Shown here: piece by piece, positions 1-5,295 of the stretch | Numbering within the stretch: the first letter of the stretch is position 1 | How the letters are laid out: every line of letters begins with the position of its first letter | Origin: Desulfobacteraceae bacterium UBA5852 | Lineage (GTDB): Bacteria; Desulfobacterota; Desulfobacteria; Desulfobacterales; UBA5852 | Direction of reading: 5' to 3' | Length of the DNA: 9,039 nucleotides | NCBI GenBank assembly: GCA_002432195.1 | Contig: DJGG01000214.1 | Location: 4,303 to 13,341 of the forward strand | Translations under genes and position numbers: made by a program | The notes under the pieces: model-generated | Databases searched by the model: none | Seen by the model: only the letters and a program-made list of their open reading frames with translations | Told to the model about the DNA's origin: nothing

Positions 1-31
1 GCCTTGGCCTGAACCCCAATCTGCCCTTTGT
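1..31. repeat. End fragment of the palindromic element found at 3670-3816
   Basis: Read on the plus strand, these bases match the reverse complement of 3681-3711 at about 26 of 31 positions (aligned by eye), including the stretch GCCTTGGCCTGA. The window edge cuts this copy. A second piece of the same element follows at 52-120 in the same orientation. The two pieces are the far end of one copy and the near end of another, so copies may stand in tandem here. No gene is visible in positions 1-136. Confidence 0.6.
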
Positions 32-51
32 GCTCGTACACGGGTTAACGA

Positions 52-120
52 CGGGCATTCTGGGGCATGAAGCCCGCGTTCTCGGTCCTTGGAAATCCTC
101 GACGCAGCTTCCACGACGCC
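52..120. repeat. Diverged partial copy of the palindromic element
   Basis: This stretch aligns without gaps to the reverse complement of 3733-3801 at about 58 of 69 positions by hand count. The best-kept block is CGTTCTCGGTCCTT followed by GAAATCCTCGACG. The central GCAA-loop hairpin of the intact copy is degraded here. The copy lies 16 bp beyond the stop codon of the HEAT-protein gene at 137, just as the intact copy lies shortly after the stop of the gene ending at 3849. Any role as a transcript end or processing signal is inferred from that placement. Confidence 0.7.
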
Positions 121-136
121 GTCTATCCACCCGTGG

Positions 137-847
137 CTAAAGCGACGCATCGGCATGCGGGAGGATCCCCCCCGCCAACTGCGCCACCGTGAGGTCCTGG
201 AATTCGTCTTCCACATAGACCCTCACGGGGCTGGGATCCCCGGCCAGGCGCTCCAGATGGGGCCTATAGACCGTCGCCCCCGTGCTCCGGGCAGCCCAGG
301 CCGCCAGGCCGCGGCACACGGGGTCCGCGCCGCGCAGGAAGGGCACCAGGGCTTCGCCCACACCGGCCAGACACTCCCCGCGGGCCTGCCCCAGGCGGGC
401 CAGACCCCAGAGCAGGCCCCGCTGGAGCATGGGGTGCTCCAGAAAATTGCCCTCGGGACGGACATAGGATACCAGGATGCGGGCATACTCCCGGGCCATC
501 GAGGCGCTGCGGGCCATGATGGCCCCCATGGCCTCCGGGGCGCCCCAGCCGATGCCCCCCGACTCGTCGTTGAGGGACCACATCAGCCGCCGCATCACCA
601 CCCTGGCCGATTCCGGCTCCCCCTGGGCCAGGTCCGCCACCACATGCCCCAGGAGCGCCACGGCCCTCCAGCGCACCCGCTCGTTGCCGTCGCACAGGAA
701 CCCGATCAGGGGGTTCACCGCCTGGCGCGCCGGCACCGCGCGCAGCGCTTCCCGCGCCGCGGCCAAGGGGGCCTCGGCCAGCAAGTCCTGCAGGGTCCGG
801 CGCAGCCGGCGGTGGGAGAACACTGGGTCGCGTTGCATGGCGGACAT
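137..847 (-). CDS. DVU0298-type HEAT-repeat protein
   Basis: The 236-aa soluble protein is rich in Ala, Leu and Arg and forms paired helices typical of HEAT/ARM-like repeats, for example around residues 44-72 (NPLIGFL, VRWRAVALLGH) and 138-190. A conserved-looking signature, DESGGIGWGAPEAMG, lies at residues 94-108, followed by EGNFLEHPMLQRGLLWGL from residue 132. This combination is what I recall of the DVU0298 family, named after a Desulfovibrio vulgaris protein of unknown function. No catalytic motif is visible, so a scaffold or protein-binding role is only inferred. The gene lies 24 bp after the DsrE-family gene and is probably co-transcribed with it. The ribosome binding site is weak. 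ATG at 847 or the in-frame ATG at 838 could each be the start. Confidence 0.85.
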   Translation of the reverse strand: MSAMQRDPVFSHRRLRRTLQDLLAEAPLAAAREALRAVPARQAVNPLIGFLCDGNERVRWRAVALLGHVVADLAQGEPESARVVMRRLMWSLNDESGGIGWGAPEAMGAIMARSASMAREYARILVSYVRPEGNFLEHPMLQRGLLWGLARLGQARGECLAGVGEALVPFLRGADPVCRGLAAWAARSTGATVYRPHLERLAGDPSPVRVYVEDEFQDLTVAQLAGGILPHADASL

Positions 848-871
848 CCCCGGGCGCCGTCGATCCGCCGC

Positions 872-1219
872 CTAGAAAACGAGGACCTGGTACCCGGCGT
901 CCCGGAAGCGCGCCAGGCCGGGGTGCCCCTGCATGTCATCCAGCAGGGGAAGTTGCTGGTCCACCGAATCGGCCTGCACTCCTAGCTGGTGGGAACAGGC
1001 CCGGCAAGTGCCGGCCACCAGGCCCAACCCCTTGACCTTCTCCCAGAGACCGTGGAGCTTGTGGCCGGGCCGGCCCAGCTTGCCCACCAACTTGGTGGCC
1101 CCGCCCTCCATGACGATCCGCACCCCTTCCCCCCGGGCGTGCATGTCCAGGGCGTTGAGCAGCACGTGCACGAAGCAGGTGGGCGATCCGTTGAAGACGA
1201 ACATGGCGGTCTGGTGCAT
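872..1219 (-). CDS. DsrE-family small protein
   Basis: A 115-aa cytoplasmic protein of the DsrE/YchN-like fold. The N-terminal strand FVFNGSP (residues 7-13), the helix CFVHVLLNALDM (15-26), the strand VRIVMEGGATKLV and the Cys pair C72-x-x-C75 (in TCRACSHQLG) all fit the family, as does the ending PLLDDMQGHPGLARF. Some DsrE relatives carry sulfur as a persulfide on Cys, and others have no known reaction. C72 and C75 are the candidate sulfur or redox residues here, but no substrate can be assigned. The frame stays open upstream to 1606, but that extension runs through repeats. The ATG at 1219 has AGAGGTG just upstream and begins at the conserved family start. The HEAT-protein gene follows 24 bp later. 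Confidence 0.9.
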   Translation of the reverse strand: MHQTAMFVFNGSPTCFVHVLLNALDMHARGEGVRIVMEGGATKLVGKLGRPGHKLHGLWEKVKGLGLVAGTCRACSHQLGVQADSVDQQLPLLDDMQGHPGLARFRDAGYQVLVF

Positions 1220-1221
1220 GT

Positions 1222-1228
1222 CACCTCT
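1222..1228 (-). promoter_or_regulatory. Ribosome binding site of the DsrE-family gene
   Basis: The minus strand reads AGAGGTG two bases before the ATG at 1219. It decides the start against longer in-frame versions that would translate the repeat region upstream. The spacing is on the short side. Confidence 0.7.
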
Positions 1229-1231
1229 TTC

Positions 1232-1292
1232 GGTTGGTTGAGTTAGTTGGTTAAGTTGGTTGGTTAGTTGAATTGGTTGGCTAGTTGGCTGG
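1232..1292 (-). repeat. Degenerate AACCAACT-type low-complexity repeat in the dsrE leader
   Basis: About 60 bp of the minus strand consist of imperfect repeats of AACCAACT/CAACTAACC, almost without G. The repeat sits directly before the ribosome binding site of the DsrE-family gene. Such a G-poor leader should be unstructured as RNA. Slippage at the repeat could change leader length, but the units are too degenerate to call it a phase-variable tract. Confidence 0.7.
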
Positions 1293-1316
1293 GTCACGGA
1301 TGGATGCGCTTTTGTG

Positions 1317-1344
1317 CTTTTAACCAATAAAACGAAACAATCAA
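1317..1344 (-). promoter_or_regulatory. Possible sigma-70-type promoter for dsrE-HEAT
   Basis: On the minus strand TTGATT (complement of 1339-1344) and TAAAAG (complement of 1317-1322) are separated by 16 bp. Each matches the consensus at 4 of 6 positions. This is the most AT-rich stretch of the surrounding intergenic region, about 100 bp before the DsrE start. It would start the transcript just before the low-complexity leader. No supporting data beyond the sequence. Confidence 0.3.
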
Positions 1345-1366
1345 TGCACCAAACAACGGCCCTTGG

Positions 1367-1821
1367 GGCGAGTTTCGGCGCACCACCCGCCACGCCCCGC
1401 CCAGGGCGGTCCGGCGGGGGGTGCCTTTGGGCGGTGGGCCGCTGTTCGAGCCGGTTAGGACGCCTCCCGGGGGGCCGCGAACCCCAGACCCGCTTCGCTC
1501 CCCGGCCACCTCCGTCCCCCAGTATTGGGATTTCTGCCCCTCCCGCAGGCCCACCGGGGTAGGCGTCCTTCCGGCGAGTTTCGGCACACCACCCACCACG
1601 CCCCACCCAGGGCGGTCCGGAGGGGGGTGTCTTCGGCCGGTGGGCCGTTGTCCGAGCCGGTTAGGACGCCTCCCGGGGGGCCGGGAACCGAAGTCTCCCC
1701 ATTCCCCCTTACTCTCCGTCCCGCCATGCCGGAATTCCGCCCCTCCCGCAGGCCCACCGGGGTAGGCGTCCTTCCGGCGAGTTTCGGCACACCGCCCGAA
1801 GACATCCCCCTCCGGACCGCC
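1367..1821. repeat. Tandem array of ~205-bp repeats in the fdx-dsrE gap
   Basis: The gene-free stretch between the ferredoxin stop (1826) and the DsrE start (1219) is mostly one repeat family. The marker AGTTTCGGC recurs at 1371, 1577 and 1780, giving periods of 206 and 203 bp. A 55-bp block is identical at 1536-1590 and 1739-1793. The arms of each unit (GAGCCGGTTAGGACGCCTCC and the block around GGGGTAGGCGTCCTTCCGGC) are conserved. The middle of each unit, about 1487-1535 and 1692-1738, differs strongly between copies. The frames open through the array carry only low-complexity Pro/Gly/Arg translations and no recognisable domain, so I call no gene here. Confidence 0.9.
1611..1821. repeat. Palindromic 211-bp unit with 30-bp inverted ends
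   Basis: The last unit of the array is bounded by inverted repeats. Positions 1611-1640 and the reverse complement of 1792-1821 agree at 28 of 30 bases (core GGCGGTCCGGAGGGGG). Inner arms also pair: GAGCCGGTTAGGACGCCT at 1654-1671 with the complement of AGGCGTCCTTCCGGCGA at 1764-1780. The unit resembles a small non-autonomous mobile element (MITE-like) or a large extragenic palindrome. It encodes no transposase. Its end lies 4 bp from the ferredoxin stop codon, so as RNA it would form a long hairpin directly after that gene. Whether that hairpin ends or stabilises the transcript is not known. Confidence 0.7.
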
Positions 1822-1825
1822 CCCC

Positions 1826-2017
1826 TCACACTTCTTCCCAGTGAATGCAGTCCTGGGGGCAGTACTTGATGGCGTCCTCCACCTCGTGCTCCGGGTAGCA
1901 GCTCCGCTCCCGCACCTCCACGAACCCGGCGTCGTTGAGCTTGAAGAGCTCCGGGTACAGGTCGTAGCAGCCCCCGCAGAGGGTGCAGTCGCCGATGTCG
2001 AGGACCGGGACCTTCAA
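1826..2017 (-). CDS. Single-cluster [4Fe-4S] ferredoxin, TTG start
   Basis: A 63-aa electron carrier. C11-x-x-C14-x-x-C17 near the N-terminus and C53-P near the C-terminus give four ligands for one [4Fe-4S] cluster, as in the short Desulfovibrio-type ferredoxins. The two cysteines that form a disulfide in Desulfovibrio gigas ferredoxin are replaced here by Y21 and E45. C40 and C57 are additional cysteines without an evident role. No ATG or GTG lies in frame before C11. TTG at 2017, with GGAGG seven bases upstream, is the only good start. The gene begins 17 bp after the roo stop, so it is almost certainly co-transcribed and possibly translationally coupled. That placement suggests it carries electrons to or from the Roo/rubredoxin pair, which is inference. 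Confidence 0.88.
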   Translation of the reverse strand: MKVPVLDIGDCTLCGGCYDLYPELFKLNDAGFVEVRERSCYPEHEVEDAIKYCPQDCIHWEEV

Positions 2018-2024
2018 GGGTGCC

Positions 2025-2029
2025 CCTCC
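2025..2029 (-). promoter_or_regulatory. Ribosome binding site fixing the TTG start of the ferredoxin
   Basis: The minus strand reads GGAGG followed by seven bases and TTG. An ATG overlapping this site (2029-2031) is in a different frame and cannot start the ferredoxin. Confidence 0.75.
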
Positions 2030-2034
2030 ATCCG

Positions 2035-3225
2035 TCAGGCGTTGCCGCCCATGGCCGCCGCCACCTGGCGCCCGAAGGCCTCGCAAGCCGCCAGGCCGTC
2101 GGCATCGGGGACGTAGGGCAGCCGCAGACCCGGCTCCACCATGCGGAAATTCATGCCCCCCAGCTCGGCGCCAATGAGCTTCACCGCCTCCCCGCTCCAG
2201 CCGTAGGAGCCGAAGGCTGCGCCGACCCGCCCCAGGGGTTTCAAGCCCTTCATGTACGTGAGGAAATCGGCCACGGTGGGAAAAACGTTGTTGTTCAGGG
2301 TGGGGGAGCCCACCACCACGGCCCGGGCGTCCAGCACCTCGGTCATCACATCGCTGCGGTGGCAGTGGCGCAGGTCCAGGGGCAGGGCCCGCACGCCTGC
2401 GGCGGCGAGGCCTCCGGCGATGGCCTCGGCCATGTGGCGGGTGCTCTGCCACATGGTGTCGTAGACCACCAGGGCCTTGGCGCTGGTCTCCTGGCGGGCC
2501 CAGCGCCCGTAGGCCTCCAGGATCTTGTGCATGTCCCGGCGCCAGAGCACCCCGTGATCCGGGCAGATCATCTTGAAGGTCAACCCCATTTTGCCCACCT
2601 GGTCCAGGAGCTTGAGGATCAGCGGCGCATAGAGCAGCAGGATGTTGGCAAAATACTTCTTGGCATGGGGCATGACGGCTTCACCCATCTCGTCGTCGAA
2701 GTTTTCCGGCCCGGCATAGTGCTGCCCGAAAGCGTCGCTGGAGAAGAGGATCTGGTCCTCCTTGAGATAGGTGAACATGTTGTCGGGCCAGTGGAGCATG
2801 CGGGTTTCCAGAAAGGCCAGGGTGCGCCGCCCCAGGGAGAGCTCGTCGCCGGTGGACACGGCCTGGTAGTTGAGGGGCGCGCGGAAATGCTGCTTCAGGC
2901 CCTTGAGCCCCATCTTGGAGCAATAGACCGGCTTGTCCTCCCCCACGCGGTGCATGATCCGCGGCAGGGCGCCGCTGTGGTCCATCTCCGTGTGGTTGCT
3001 GACCACCAGGTCGATCCGGCGCGGGTCCACGATGGTTGCGATCTGCCGCAGCATCTGGTCGGCGAATTCCTTTTTCACCGTGTCGATGAGGGCGATCTTG
3101 TCGTCCACCACCAGAAAGGCGTTGTAGGTGGTCCCCTGGTAAGTGGAGTAGCCGTGGAAATCCCTGATGTTCCAGTCTTTTACGCCCACGTCGTAGATTC
3201 CGGGGGCAATTTCGATCGGTCGCAT
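2035..3225 (-). CDS. roo: Rubredoxin:oxygen oxidoreductase (flavodiiron protein)
   Basis: A 396-aa cytoplasmic enzyme that reduces O2 to water, and in many relatives NO to N2O, with electrons from rubredoxin. Residues 1-245 form a metallo-beta-lactamase-like diiron domain. The motif NHTEMDHSG supplies H78, E80, D82 and H83. Further ligands are H145 (in LHWPD), D164 (in SSDAFG) and H224 (in CPDHG). These positions are within one or two residues of those in Desulfovibrio gigas Roo, and all diiron ligands are present. Residues 250-396 are a flavodoxin domain with the FMN loops YDTMWQST, GSPTLNNN and GSYGWSGE. The length is close to the ~400 aa of the family. The ATG at 3225 has GAGGA six bases upstream. 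Rubredoxin lies upstream and ferredoxin downstream. It is a class A protein, without fused rubredoxin or flavin reductase domains. Confidence 0.96.
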   Translation of the reverse strand: MRPIEIAPGIYDVGVKDWNIRDFHGYSTYQGTTYNAFLVVDDKIALIDTVKKEFADQMLRQIATIVDPRRIDLVVSNHTEMDHSGALPRIMHRVGEDKPVYCSKMGLKGLKQHFRAPLNYQAVSTGDELSLGRRTLAFLETRMLHWPDNMFTYLKEDQILFSSDAFGQHYAGPENFDDEMGEAVMPHAKKYFANILLLYAPLILKLLDQVGKMGLTFKMICPDHGVLWRRDMHKILEAYGRWARQETSAKALVVYDTMWQSTRHMAEAIAGGLAAAGVRALPLDLRHCHRSDVMTEVLDARAVVVGSPTLNNNVFPTVADFLTYMKGLKPLGRVGAAFGSYGWSGEAVKLIGAELGGMNFRMVEPGLRLPYVPDADGLAACEAFGRQVAAAMGGNA

Positions 3226-3292
3226 CGTCCATCCTCTGGGAACGGGTTGGGGGTCGGCCGCGCCCGGGCCGGACGCGGGGTGCACGGGGGCC

Positions 3293-3320
3293 AAGATAAG
3301 GCCCGCGGGCACAAATTCAA
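3293..3320 (-). promoter_or_regulatory. Possible promoter for roo
   Basis: On the minus strand TTGAAT (complement of 3315-3320) and TATCTT (complement of 3293-3298) are 16 bp apart, each with 4 of 6 consensus matches. The site lies in the 168-bp gap between rubredoxin and roo and directly abuts the perfect inverted repeat at 3320-3354. It would allow roo-ferredoxin transcription apart from rubredoxin. Support is weak and from sequence only. Confidence 0.3.
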
Positions 3321-3354
3321 TGCCCTTTTGGCAGGCCGGCGGCCAAAAGGGCAT
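3320..3354. promoter_or_regulatory. Perfect 13-bp inverted repeat between rub and roo
   Basis: The halves ATGCCCTTTTGGC (3320-3332) and GCCAAAAGGGCAT (3342-3354) are exact reverse complements separated by 9 bp. As DNA, the half-site centres are 22 bp apart, about two helical turns, and the repeat touches the -35 region of the possible roo promoter. It could therefore be an operator. As RNA it is a strong hairpin 39 bp after the rubredoxin stop, but no U-run follows, so a classical terminator is unlikely. An attenuator or processing site that lowers roo relative to rub is another option. Confidence 0.65.
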
Positions 3355-3393
3355 CGGGAAAGCGGAGGCCGCCATGCGGGCCGCGTAGGGCGA

Positions 3394-3555
3394 TCACTCT
3401 TCCATTTCGAAGTCGTCCTTGCCGGCGCCGCAGACGGGGCAGACCCAATCCTCCGGCACATCTTCCCAGGCCGTACCGGGGGCCACGCCGTTGTCCGGGT
3501 CTCCCTGGGCGGGGTCGTAGACATAGCCGCAGACGCTGCACACATACTTTTTCAT
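3394..3555 (-). CDS. rub: Rubredoxin
   Basis: A 53-aa one-iron electron carrier. The metal is held by C6-x-x-C9-G-Y (in VCSVCGYVYD) and C39-P-x-C42-G (in VCPVCGAGKD). The acidic C-terminal tail (DDFEMEE) and the W30 and W37 core aromatics are as in typical Desulfovibrio and clostridial rubredoxins. It is the expected direct donor to Roo, encoded 168 bp downstream. The ATG at 3555 follows AAGGAG at a spacing of about ten bases. A nearer ATG is in another frame. The upstream gap holds a hairpin at 3595-3612 and the long palindromic element, so this gene probably has its own promoter. I cannot point to that promoter with confidence. Confidence 0.97.
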   Translation of the reverse strand: MKKYVCSVCGYVYDPAQGDPDNGVAPGTAWEDVPEDWVCPVCGAGKDDFEMEE

Positions 3556-3594
3556 GGGCCATCTTCTCCTTTCGTGGTCGTTGGGTAAACGGGC

Positions 3595-3612
3595 GCCGCC
3601 CTGCAAGGCGGC
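3595..3612. promoter_or_regulatory. Short hairpin in the rubredoxin leader
   Basis: GCCGCC (3595-3600) and GGCGGC (3607-3612) form a perfect 6-bp stem with loop CTGCAA, about 40 bp before the rubredoxin start. It may be a leader structure or chance in GC-rich DNA. Confidence 0.35.
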
Positions 3613-3669
3613 CGCCGGTAGAACTGCGCAGCAGATCGCCGCGATACCTAATCAGGATGCCCTCCCGCC

Positions 3670-3816
3670 AGTGGCCGTCCCCAGAGGGTAGCTTGGGGCT
3701 CAGGCCAAGGCCGCAGGGACTTTGAAACCGGAGGCGTAGCGCAAGCTACGTCGAGGATTTCAAAGGACCGAGAACGCCGGCCTCACGCCCCAAGATGCCC
3801 TCTGGGGATGGCCACT
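3670..3816. repeat. 147-bp palindromic dispersed element
   Basis: The whole stretch folds on itself. The outer arms 3670-3706 and 3779-3816 are imperfect inverted repeats (AGTGGCC, TCCCCAGAGGG, CTTGGGGC and AGGCC each have their complement). Inner arms pair GGGACTTTGAAA near 3716-3727 with TTTCAAAGGACC at 3758-3769. The apex is CGTAGC-GCAA-GCTACG at 3735-3750, a six-pair stem with a GNRA-type loop. Diverged pieces of the same sequence occur at 1-31 and 52-120, so this is a dispersed family and not a one-off terminator. It lies 32 bp after the stop of the flavin reductase fusion gene and 115 bp before rubredoxin. It may insulate the two transcription units. It encodes nothing recognisable. Confidence 0.85.
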
Positions 3817-3848
3817 ACTTAGTGGAAGCGCCTCCGCGATGCAAGCCC

Positions 3849-4820
3849 TCAAGACGCCTGCCCTCCCGGCGACAGCTCGCCGAGCTGCTTCCGGATGGCT
3901 TCCTCGACGGCGGGCCATCCGCCCGCCCCCTCCGGTGACGGCAGCTCCCAGCTCACCTGGGGCATGGCCGCCAGGGCCGCTGGGAGCGCCGCGCCGCCAA
4001 GGTTGACCACCAGGCCGGGCTCCCCCTGGGCGAGGGCCTCCTCCAGGGTCATGGGGCGGCGCAAGCCCACATCCAGACCGCGGGCGGCCAGGTGCCCCAC
4101 CATCCCCGGATCCAGGGAGGCCTCCGGGTGCAGACCCGCCCAACCGGCCTCCCAGGCCTCGCTGGCGGCGGCCTGCAACAGGGCGGCCGCCATGGGGGCC
4201 GTACCCGCGCCGCCGCGATCCACAAAAAGCGCCCGTGGCCGTCCCGCCAGGGGGTCCAGCAGGTTCCCCACGGCGGCCTCCACCTCCGCGGCCACCGTCG
4301 GGTGGCGGGCCATGTCCTTGGCCCCTTCGATGCCCCGGTAGGTCAACCGCCCGCCGTACCCGGCATCCAGGGCGTCGAAGAAGTACCGCAGGCTGAGATC
4401 GATAGCGTCGAAAAGGTTCTGTCCCCGGGTGGCCCCCACCGCCAACAGGAAGCCGCGCTTCACGGCCCGCTTGGGATCCCGCAGCCCCAAGCGGTACTTG
4501 CGGGCCCAGAACACCTGGCAGCGGTCCACCAGAGCCTTCAGTTGGGCGCTCATGTTGTAGAAGAAGACCGGGGTGGCGGCCACCAGCACGTCGGCCTCCC
4601 GCAGGAGGGGGTAGATCGTGCGGGGCATCTCGTCCTCGATGGGGCAGGTGCCCCGGCGCTCGCAGACCGTGTATTCCTTGCAGGGCACGATCTCCCGCTG
4701 GTCCACCTCCACCAATTCCGTGAGCGCCCCCCGGCGGCGGGCGGCCTCCAGGAAGAGGTCCAGCAGATGGCGCGTGTTGCCCTTGCGGCGCGGACTGCCT
4801 TGTAAACCGACGACCAGCAT
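3849..4820 (-). CDS. NAD(P)H-dependent FMN reductase fused to a degenerate LMW phosphatase-like domain
   Basis: A 323-aa soluble protein in two parts. Residues 1-190 are a flavodoxin-fold FMN reductase of the iron-sulfur flavoprotein-like group: GSPRRKGNT (8-16) is the FMN phosphate loop and ATPVFFYNMS (82-91) the second flavin loop. The usual four-Cys cluster motif is incomplete, with C47, C53 and C59 present but Y50 where another Cys is expected. A [4Fe-4S] cluster is therefore doubtful. Residues 195-316 resemble low-molecular-weight protein tyrosine phosphatases/arsenate reductases: strand RALFVDRGGAGTAPMAAALL, then AGLHPEASLDPGMVGHLAARGLDV, then WELPSP. The nucleophile Cys is D201, the P-loop Arg is T207 and the acid Asp is S295, so catalysis is unlikely. 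ATG at 4820 has GGGGAG seven bases upstream. The gene follows the triheme cytochrome by 48 bp. The substrate is unknown. Confidence 0.85.
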   Translation of the reverse strand: MLVVGLQGSPRRKGNTRHLLDLFLEAARRRGALTELVEVDQREIVPCKEYTVCERRGTCPIEDEMPRTIYPLLREADVLVAATPVFFYNMSAQLKALVDRCQVFWARKYRLGLRDPKRAVKRGFLLAVGATRGQNLFDAIDLSLRYFFDALDAGYGGRLTYRGIEGAKDMARHPTVAAEVEAAVGNLLDPLAGRPRALFVDRGGAGTAPMAAALLQAAASEAWEAGWAGLHPEASLDPGMVGHLAARGLDVGLRRPMTLEEALAQGEPGLVVNLGGAALPAALAAMPQVSWELPSPEGAGGWPAVEEAIRKQLGELSPGGQAS

Positions 4821-4868
4821 GATGGCGCTCCCCGGGGGTTCGCGGAAGGTGCGGCGTGGACGATTCCG

Positions 4869-5249
4869 TCAACCGGCCTTCGCATGGCAGGTTTTGCAGG
4901 TGGTGGGCCCGGATGGCTTTCCCTGGGCCTTGAACTCCTTGTGGCAGCGGGTGCACAGTTTGTTCATGACCTGCTTCTTCTCCAGCGCGCCCTGGGACTT
5001 GAGCGCTTCGATGACCCCGGTTTCCTGGGGAAAGAGGCTGTGGCAGACCTGGCAGTCCCCCAGGCTCTGCTGGTGGCGGCGATGGGGGAAGATCACATCC
5101 CCGCTTTCGCCGCCTGCCAGCAGCAGGGTCTCGCTGCCGGGATCCTGGGCGGGGGTGGGATTGCCGGTGGAGGAGGCGGCGGCCGCCAGGGCGGCCAGGA
5201 AGGCCAGGGAAAACATCAGGACGATCAGGCGTCGGCGTAACGGCAGCAT
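4869..5249 (-). CDS. Secreted triheme c-type cytochrome, c7/c3-like
   Basis: A 126-aa periplasmic electron carrier. An N-terminal signal sequence (three Arg, then a hydrophobic stretch from about residue 8 to 25) is followed by a linker and three heme sites: C66-QVC-H70, C99-TRC-H103 and C118-KTC-H122. The motif FPHRRH gives distal ligands H56 and H59 as in the c7 cytochrome PpcA. The mature part contains only five His, one short of bis-His ligation for three hemes. M95 stands where PpcA has the sixth ligand. AGGAG at 5256-5260 touches the ATG at 5255, so the ATG at 5249, six bases away, is the better start. The gene follows cydB by 46 bp. A link between the periplasmic electron pool and the oxidase is possible but unproven. 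Confidence 0.88.
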   Translation of the reverse strand: MLPLRRRLIVLMFSLAFLAALAAAASSTGNPTPAQDPGSETLLLAGGESGDVIFPHRRHQQSLGDCQVCHSLFPQETGVIEALKSQGALEKKQVMNKLCTRCHKEFKAQGKPSGPTTCKTCHAKAG

Positions 5250-5255
5250 GCGCAT

Positions 5256-5260
5256 CTCCT
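5256..5260 (-). promoter_or_regulatory. Ribosome binding site choosing the second ATG of the cytochrome
   Basis: The minus strand reads AGGAG-ATGCGC-ATG. The first ATG has no spacing from the site. The second, at 5249, has six bases and is therefore preferred. Confidence 0.65.
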
Positions 5261-5295
5261 GGGAATCGTGTAACCGGCAAGGGCTCCGGCGCGCG

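Noticed and set aside
1220..1606. N-terminal extension of the DsrE-family protein
   Set aside because: The added 129 residues would translate the AACCAACT repeat and the 205-bp repeat array. A good ribosome site and the family's usual start lie at 1219.
1367..1821. CRISPR array
   Set aside because: The units are about 205 bp with imperfect palindromic arms. There are no short exact repeats with regular unique spacers and no cas genes.
1294..1869. Proline/glycine/arginine-rich small proteins encoded in the repeat array
   Set aside because: Similar frames are open on both strands because the DNA is GC-rich and repeated. No convincing ribosome site or domain is present, and the apparent similarity between frames is only the DNA repeat.
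3320..3354. Classical intrinsic terminator for rubredoxin
   Set aside because: The stem is perfect, but the minus strand continues TTGAATTTGTG without a run of U. An operator or attenuator reading is at least as likely.
2020..3588. Long plus-strand open frame (522 codons)
   Set aside because: It lies antisense to roo and rubredoxin. Its His/Gly/Val-rich translation shows no domain, and the open frame is explained by GC-rich codon use on the other strand.
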